64,000 nucleotides of DNA, from the NCBI GenBank assembly GCA_933822405.4, contig CAKOGP040000001.1, positions 1,115,036 to 1,179,035 of the forward strand, given 5' to 3'. The notes under the pieces are model-generated. The model had not been told where the DNA came from. It saw only the letters and a list, made by a program, of their open reading frames with translations, and made no database searches. The DNA is from Cylindrotheca closterium. Taxonomy: Eukaryota; Bacillariophyta; Bacillariophyceae; Bacillariales; Bacillariaceae. The position numbers were made by a program, and so were the translations under genes. Shown piece after piece: positions 57,841 through 64,000 of this stretch (positions within the stretch are counted from its first letter, which is position 1; the number at the start of each line of letters is the position of its first letter).

Positions 57841-60800
57841 CTATTGGAAAAAGTAGGTTGCATCCTTGACTTCATTCAGATCCAAATCACCTAGTTCGGG
57901 AAGCTCTGGAAATTCAACTTCAGGATATCGTAGTTCCCAGGATTGCTTCAGATCTTTTAGCAGGGGTTGCGTGTAGAGTTCTACAAAACAGTCTCGGAGA
58001 GCTTCATTCATCTCGTCCACATCGCATGCGTGGGTCCAAAATGAGTCATGCACTGCCGAGAATCTCAATCCTCGTCTGTCCATTTCCATTGCTGTCAAAA
58101 GCATGTGAGACGAATCCAACGAGTGCACATAGTTTGGAGGGAATGCTGTCACTTGGCGAGAACTATGGACGGGGAGATCATCGTTTTCATCTGCCACTGT
58201 AACTGATTGCATAACAGTCACCACAGTCCTAGGTCGCTTCTGGCGGTAAGGCTGAATGGCAGGGATTCCAATAGGAGAAATCCATGCAACAGGGTGACCT
58301 TGTTGCGTGATCATTCGGGCACAATCCGCTAGCCAACTCTTTGTCTTCTTTGCACCCTGGAACAAGTCACCCATAACCTCCATTGTCACGGTTGCAAGAT
58401 ATCCAGCTGCGATGAAAATCTCTCTGTCAATTTCGTCAATATCGTAACCTTTCTCTTCCAACTTATCATGGCAAAAAACATGCATTGAGAAAGATTTGTT
58501 GATGAATTGAGGAATCAACCGCAATGCGTACCTTTTCTTCAATTTTCTCTTGAATCTGAGTTCGTGCACCGATGTAAGTGACACCGTACACACTAGTCAT
58601 CACAGTCCGCTTCACGACACCACGATCAATGAGACCGTCGACTAGTTTGGCAGCTAAATTGTGCTTCCATTGCTTCTTTTGTGGCTTTCCAAGTGCGTCA
58701 GGATCAGAGACATCAAAATCTAACTCTCGTTTTGCTTCTTCGCGAACTCGACGGATTACTTCGTGCATGACACCGACGTAAACATCCTCTGGCCCATCAC
58801 CTTCCAACAAGTTGACAGCCTTTCCTCCGACTGTGTCACGACCGAGAGCTGCATAATGCTGAAGACCGTTGCAAGAACCATCCATGTGAACAGGCAGGTT
58901 GCACATGTACGATTCTGGATCTCCAGAATCAATGGCCTTGACGATTTCATGGCATGTTGCAAGGCCTTGGAAAGGATCGTCAAGCGACATCCACCAGGGA
59001 TCCTTTGAAAATGGATTTTTTGCTGACTCTCTGACATCGTCAATGTGATCGTCGACGAATTTAGCACGATCGTCAAATGACATCTTATCTTTTCCTGCAA
59101 AATTGGCAAGATGCACCTTGAGCCAGTAGAGCCCCCTCTTCCCGAGTGGCTTCGCCTCAGAGAATGTTAGCATTCCACGGCACAAATCGGATCCCACATT
59201 CGAGAGATGTGGTGGTACAGGGTCTATATATCACGTTAGTCATGTTGAGCTGGTAATGCACAAATCTTCGAATTCGCATACTTACAAGCCCTTCCGCGGA
59301 AGTCAAGGTTGTACGGGAAGTAAATTTTATCAAAGTCCTTGAACTCATTAGCTTGGTTCAATTTCAATGTAGCAGAGCATCGAAGAGATCGAAGATCCTG
59401 CAGAGACGCGTCGTGTTAGAGTAGTCTGCCAAGACCGGCACAAAGATAAAACCACTTGACTGTTCTCTTACCATATTCTTCTGATGTATTCTTTGAACCT
59501 TGTACATGCTTTCCCGGTAGATTCGGTTTGCTTCCTTGGCAGCAATCGTTTCCGGTGCAGCCTCATCGCTGTACACGGCAGGGTCTACTTTTGGTGGCCG
59601 CATGGGTTCTACTGGCAGTTTCAAGTCGGTTCGAGATGGAATATCTCCAATTGGAATATTGTTATTCCAGCAGTATTCGCCGACTTTCAAGATTTCCTTG
59701 TTGATTTTCCACGGTGTCTTTCCTAGAGTGTTCAATCCATCTGCAACGAGAGAAAGATCTCCATGTTGCAATGCCTCTCTCTGGATATTTGATCCATGAG
59801 TTCGCATCAAGTCCACCTGTAGCCAGCGATAACCTCCTTCGTTGGGTCCAGTCCAGTTGGATGGAGGGACAATCATGGGCTTGTGTCGTGTTGTATTGGC
59901 AGCCCACGACAAAAAGTCATCTTCCAAAAAAAGTTTGGTTAGGTAATCGTTGAGGTAGACGTACGAAGTGCTCTTTTTGTCCTTGGACCACCGTTTCTCA
60001 ACGCGAAAAGCTGGGTCTTCTTTTCCATTCTGATTAATGGTAGTATGTTCGACAACAATGGAGAGAAGAGCAGCCCCGATATGAGTCAAATCTTCTTTGC
60101 ACCATTTCTGTTCGGTGTTCATAGCTTGCTTAGCCCGACGCATAGCATAGTTAATAGCCCGTTTGCTCTTTCCAAGTTTTGGATCAATTCGTTTCAGCTC
60201 GTCCATGTACATTTTCAAATGTGATGCACTGAACTTCCAGTGATCAACTGCAGTCATCTTTGCCTCTTTGACAGATGTTGTTTCGGCATTCTCATCAGTG
60301 TCGCCCATTTTCTCTTCTTGCGCCTTGAAGGTTGCAAACCGCTCCTTCATTCGTCGTTGCGAAACAACTTCTGTTTCAATCGCAGCTCCAATCAACTGCG
60401 CAAGCTTTACCAAAGGCACACCTTCTTTGCCATTCTTTCCACTCAGTAGTAGCGTTTGAGTGATTGCCTCGTGACTAGAAATGACTGCCATCTTTTCGGG
60501 ATGTAGCGAACAAAGAAATGGACCATATCGCTTTCGCGCTGGACGGGTATCTTCGTTGGAAAGGTACTCCTTTTGCCGGACCTCAATGGCATCGCGGAGG
60601 TCTTGGTACCATTGCACGACATGGCGTTGCATCAAACTCATCGAATCAAATGCTTTCCTGTCTCGAGCCTTTTCAATCAACTTTTGGTATTTCATGACAG
60701 CTTCACGCTGGGCAGCGCACTCAAGCCATAATTGGAGCTCTTCCAAGTTGTCCCGTGAAGGAGGTTTTTCGATATCGAAATCTCTGAGTATTTCCATTGG

Positions 60801-61400
60801 AGTCTTTTGCACTGTTAGTATCTCTTTTTTTGAAGCAGCTACTGTGTTTGGATTCGCAAGGCTGGATATTGGCTCACGATCCATATCTTCTTCCACAATG
60901 TAATCCATACCCTGTGCAATCCCTATTTCATGATCCCACATTGAGCCTTCTCCCAATTCCAAATCTAGCGAACCATTACTATCACTGATAGGTTCTTCTC
61001 CCTGTCTGTAGAATATTTCTTCTGGCAATGACGATGGCGGTAGGTACTGTGACAATGCTGATGATGTTAGCAATTCAATTTCTTCTGACATGAGCTCATC
61101 GTCGTCCAATGAACTGCTGTCATCGTTGTCGTCTCGCAATGCCATCGCACTGGACGGTGACATTTTTTTGGTGCTGGTGTAATATCTTGGAAAAGATACC
61201 CCAGGTGCCGAGAATCGAGGGCCATCGCTGGTATTGTTTTGGTGATGAAGCGGTCCTCGACCAGTGACAGCTGTGGAAACCGTTCGATTTAGAGGAGAAG
61301 ATTGAAGCATCCGCCGTTGGCTGGCCGAGAAAAGTTCTCGATGTCGCCGAATGGATTCACCTCGAGCACGGGCTGTTAGTAGACTTAGCCGAGTGTGCAT
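57841..61400 (-). CDS. POLRMT: Mitochondrial-type single-subunit RNA polymerase (T7-like)
   Basis: Exons are 59472-61400, 59286-59397, 58532-59223 and 57841-58461, with introns of 74, 62 and 70 bp, giving 1117 aa. Polymerase motifs: [20 protein letters not shown] (motif A region), SDLCRGMLTFSEAKPLGKRG, VHMDGSCNGLQHYAALGRD (the T/DxxGR-type catalytic Asp and Asn/Gln), VTAFPPNYVHSLDSSHMLLT and SAVHDSFWTHACDVDEMNEA (palm Asp-His-Asp). The long N-terminal domain of about 450 residues is less conserved, with a mitochondrial-type Arg-rich leader (LSLLTARARGESIRRHRELF). It transcribes mitochondrial DNA, though a plastid paralogue cannot be excluded. It has no visible PPR repeats. Confidence 0.93.
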
Positions 61401-61656
61401 GATGGAAGATGATTCAGTTGGAGTGAAATGAAAGAAAGAAGAAAAATATGATGATTGGTTTGTTTTACTGTTGGCTCAAAACGTTGGCGCCAACTTTGCT
61501 ATGCTGGCGAGGCTGACAGACCATACGAGTAATTCGACTACTGTGATTGATTCCTTCCAAAGAATTCTGAAGGACTACAGTAGGTGAGGGAGGTAGTGTC
61601 CATCGAGTACCCTAGTACTCTATTGACTACTGAACAATTTTAATCAAAAGCTTCTT

Positions 61657-63008
61657 TCAAGCCAAATGGGCACCAATGGGAACGACAGTGTCAAAAAGAA
61701 TCCCGGAAGTTCCACAAACAGAAACTGCTTTTGGGACAATATCATTACCACTGTCATCCTTGGTACACGCAACACCATCTGTGGGTGTCACATCCATCTT
61801 GCAATCGGATGCAGGATCATCGAGAAATGAAGGGTCAGTTCGCTTGAGACGAATGTAACCGTCCTCGCCCCACATTGGGCCCCAGCTGTAAATGGATAAG
61901 GAGCGATGTCGTTCGCAATTGAATATCAATACTTGATGGAACATGCGCGTATAACATGAACTGTGTCCTCTTACCTGTTTCGAACCAGCCAGTAATCTTG
62001 CCCAGTTTCTTCGTCAGTTCCATATCCTTCCAATACGACTGCATGATTGATATCACGATTCTTACTGGTACTATCGTCATAGATTCCACCATGGTAGAGA
62101 CCCCAACCAGTGGCTGAAACACTAATGGCGACTGGTCCAACCAGAGCAACAGCCGCCAACAAGGAATCATATTTATTTGTGGGTAAGTTGGAGAAACCAA
62201 CGACTGATGCAACCGATCCTTTGATTTTGGTAGACTTTTCACCGCGAATATGATGCTCCTTTGAGTCGTGGTCATCCATAATCGTACAGTTCACTTGTTC
62301 TCCGTGCCCACTTTGGTAGCCAAACGACCATTCATCCACCATACCATGCTTGGCAATGAAATCAAAACCTAGTTCAGCGGTTGCTCCAGCACATCCGCCT
62401 GTTCCCCCGCATTGATTGGGGTTCGGCATGCAAGACACCAATTCCTGTACGCTCAAGGTGAACAGCTTCCCTGTTTGAATAGCGACGTGAGATTCCATAC
62501 ATGCTGTTGTAGCAAACGCCCAGCAGCTACCACAGTGAAGTTGATTCTTGACTGCAGTTGTAACACGTCCATTGGTTCGCCAATCGACACTTTTGGGAAG
62601 CTTCTTTAGGTCTACTGCCTCAAAGGTTGACAATGTTCTTCGTTCCACGGCTGTGTCAGAAGACCATGCCGGGTGCGAGGACTTGTCATATCCAAGTGGA
62701 AGCTCATTATCCAACTTGTCGGAAAAATGATTAATGTCCTTGTAGTGCTGGGAGGAATCACGATTCGAGTTGTGGTCCAAGATATGCGCTAGATTTTGCA
62801 GAAAAACTCCTTCCCGTTGCTTGTACTCTTCGTCAGAGGAATACTCCTTGTCGAAATCCTTCACATACTGTTCAAAGGAATACTCATTGGAAGCTCTAAG
62901 TTTCAATGACGATACAGAATGCGCAACCAACAAGTATAGGCTCAAACTTAGAAACAACATGGTCAAGTATTCTGCCATGAATGAAAGAAAGACTGAATGA
63001 TCTTGCAT
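61657..63008 (-). CDS. Papain-like cysteine protease (C1A) with I29 propeptide
   Basis: Exons 61975-63008 and 61657-61885 join over an 89-bp intron, giving 420 aa. A signal peptide (YLTMLFLSLSLYLLVAHSVS) precedes the I29 inhibitor propeptide (YSFEQYVKDFDKEYSSDEEY, INHFSDKLDNELP). Mature protease begins around LPKSVDWRTNGRVTTAVKNQ, with catalytic Cys in LHCGSCWAFATTA, His in INHAVVLEGYG and Asn in RNSWGPMWGEDGYIRL (split by the intron). GCAGATAELGFDFIAKHGMV and disulfide Cys residues fit cathepsin L/papain. The enzyme is secretory or vacuolar. It has a C-terminal extension with about four Cys. Confidence 0.92.
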
Positions 63009-63043
63009 TCAGTCGATGAAGTCAAAAGAATTTTTCTGTTTTT

Positions 63044-63055
63044 AAAAAAAAAAAA
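63044..63055 (-). terminator. RNA polymerase III poly-T terminator of 5S rRNA
   Basis: A run of 12 T on the minus strand directly follows the 3' end of the 5S gene. T4 or longer is the normal Pol III stop. Confidence 0.75.
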
Positions 63056-63173
63056 GAATATAACACCTGGGATTCCAACGTGGTCCCCCACCGTAGTACT
63101 AACCAGGCCCGAACATGCTTAACTTCGCTGAGCGGACGGGAAGCGGTGCTGTCATGTTGGTATGGTCGTATCC
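63056..63173 (-). rRNA. 5S ribosomal RNA
   Basis: The minus strand reads GGATACGACCATACCA at the 5' end, AGCACCGCTTCCCGTCCG, then GCGAAGTTAAGCATGTTCGG, GCCTGGTTAGTACTACGGTG and GGGGACCACG. These are the conserved 5S segments, including the internal control region for TFIIIA. Length 118 nt fits. The 3' end (GTGTTATATTC) pairs with the 5' end with one mismatch. It lies alone, between the protease and bestrophin genes, with no second copy in the window. Confidence 0.92.
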
Positions 63174-63392
63174 ATCATAGGCGCAAAACAATCAGTTTTT
63201 ATAATGTAGTATTTTAGCATTATCCTCTTTTCTTCCGGCTTTTTGACAGATTGACCTAAATCTTTGGTCGCGAAGAAGAGTTTTATGAAAATTCAAAGTA
63301 TAAAAAATATAAAAAGTAGGAGTTGCATCATCTGGAAGAGAAAAACACAATCCGTTACTTCATCCAGCCATCACACAACAAGCAAGGATATC

Positions 63393-64000
63393 ATGTCACA
63401 GAAGACGATCGAACACTTGATTTCCTTCAGCGATTTCCAAGATGGTGGACCATCACCGCCACCGAGAGGCTCGTGGCGACCGTCCTTCTTTTCGACCATC
63501 GATCAGTCCATTCATCGAGAAACCACTATGAATACTGTGCGCCAATTCGTGGGATTATACAAGAATTTCAAACTTGCTGATGATATCCTAAAGGGAGCGC
63601 CCAAACGCAAAAAGGCATTCAAGGCGAGTGGAAAGAAGCAATTGAATCACGTCCGAGGAACTGATGGTTGGTTTCGATCGATGCTGGTGCTGGAGGTAAG
63701 ATTCGTGTGCACCAAAAGATCCTTGTTTTGAAATCATCCACGAATCTCAATTGTGCAAACTTTCCAGGTTCGAGCCATAGACAAGTACTTTGAATCCTGG
63801 GCCTTTGTGACGTTGAATGCGATCCTAGCATCAGTGTTGAGCAAGTCTTTTCAAACCAAGATGTCTCATGAACTGATTCAACACTGGGATACAGTGTATG
63901 CGTTGATATTGAAAACGAGTCTCGCGTTTCTCCTTGTCTTTCGTCTCAATCGGTGTGCCATGAGATTTTGGGAATCAAGAGGTTATTGGGGAAATTTAAC
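63393..64000 (+). CDS. Bestrophin-like anion channel, 3' part outside the window
   Basis: Exons 63393-63695 and 63768 to the edge join over a 72-bp intron (GTAAGA...TTCCAG). The visible 178 residues include an N-terminal polar region (LISFSDFQDGGPSPPPRGSW, RQFVGLYKNFKLADDILKGA), then VRAIDKYFESWAFVTLNAIL and LKTSLAFLLVFRLNRCAMRF with WESRGYWGNL. The last block is the signature of bestrophins (FR.N....RWWE.R..WG). They are chloride or bicarbonate channels; in diatoms and other algae some lie in thylakoids near the pyrenoid. The start ATG 63393 is preferred over 63285. It begins 220 bp after the 5S gene. Confidence 0.7.

Overview
The window reads as nuclear DNA of a photosynthetic stramenopile, most probably a diatom. 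A fucoxanthin-chlorophyll-type antenna gene is present. Many predicted proteins start with a signal peptide ending in an ASAFAP-like motif (SAMAFAP, EAFAP, AGAFQ, AFAFSP, ATAFV), the bipartite address for secondary red plastids. Genes are dense (about one per 1.6 kb), lie on both strands, and carry few, short GT-AG introns (about 60-215 bp). Exons were joined by reading GT..AG boundaries that restore phase and family motifs. Species cannot be told from the sequence alone.

Layout. 0-9 kb: a lysine-rich fragment at the left edge, WDR55, and two paralogous PLOD-like glycosyltransferases with Asn-Tyr-Gly or Gln-Tyr-Gly tails facing each other around a D-glutamate cyclase-like gene and a thiamine-triphosphatase-like gene; then a plastid J-domain protein. 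9-20 kb: a PPR protein with an RGG tail, HYPK, organellar TsaD/Qri7, a KEA-type antiporter and a large low-complexity protein. 20-34 kb: a broken MYND-finger gene, splicing factor RBM22, an NSUN-type methyltransferase, a small plastid membrane protein, a TKL kinase, TRAPPC2 (four exons, one of 24 nt), a TauE/SafE-type permease, an ASTRA/GNB1L WD protein and soluble pyrophosphatase. 34-48 kb: Sec66, ALB3/OxaI, a SET protein, a SPRY protein, a plastid sigma factor, a prolyl 4-hydroxylase-like enzyme, a DUF1995 protein and a lumenal pentapeptide protein. 48-64 kb: a remnant related to the broken MYND gene, a CMTR1-like cap methyltransferase, the antenna protein, a probable nuclear PsbM, a circularly permuted GTPase, a second DUF1995 protein, dynein light chain LC8, mitochondrial RNA polymerase, a papain-like protease, a 5S rRNA gene and the start of a bestrophin-like channel.

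Working together. About a dozen genes serve plastid biogenesis and photosynthesis (sigma factor, PPR-RGG, ALB3, DUF1995 pair, permuted GTPase, antenna, PsbM-like, lumenal protein, KEA). Others are core housekeeping genes for splicing, capping, ER translocation, vesicle tethering and mitochondrial transcription. I see no gene cluster of a mobile, defence or biosynthetic type. The most unusual items are the repeat-tailed glycosyltransferase pair and the decayed MYND gene with its distant related remnant.
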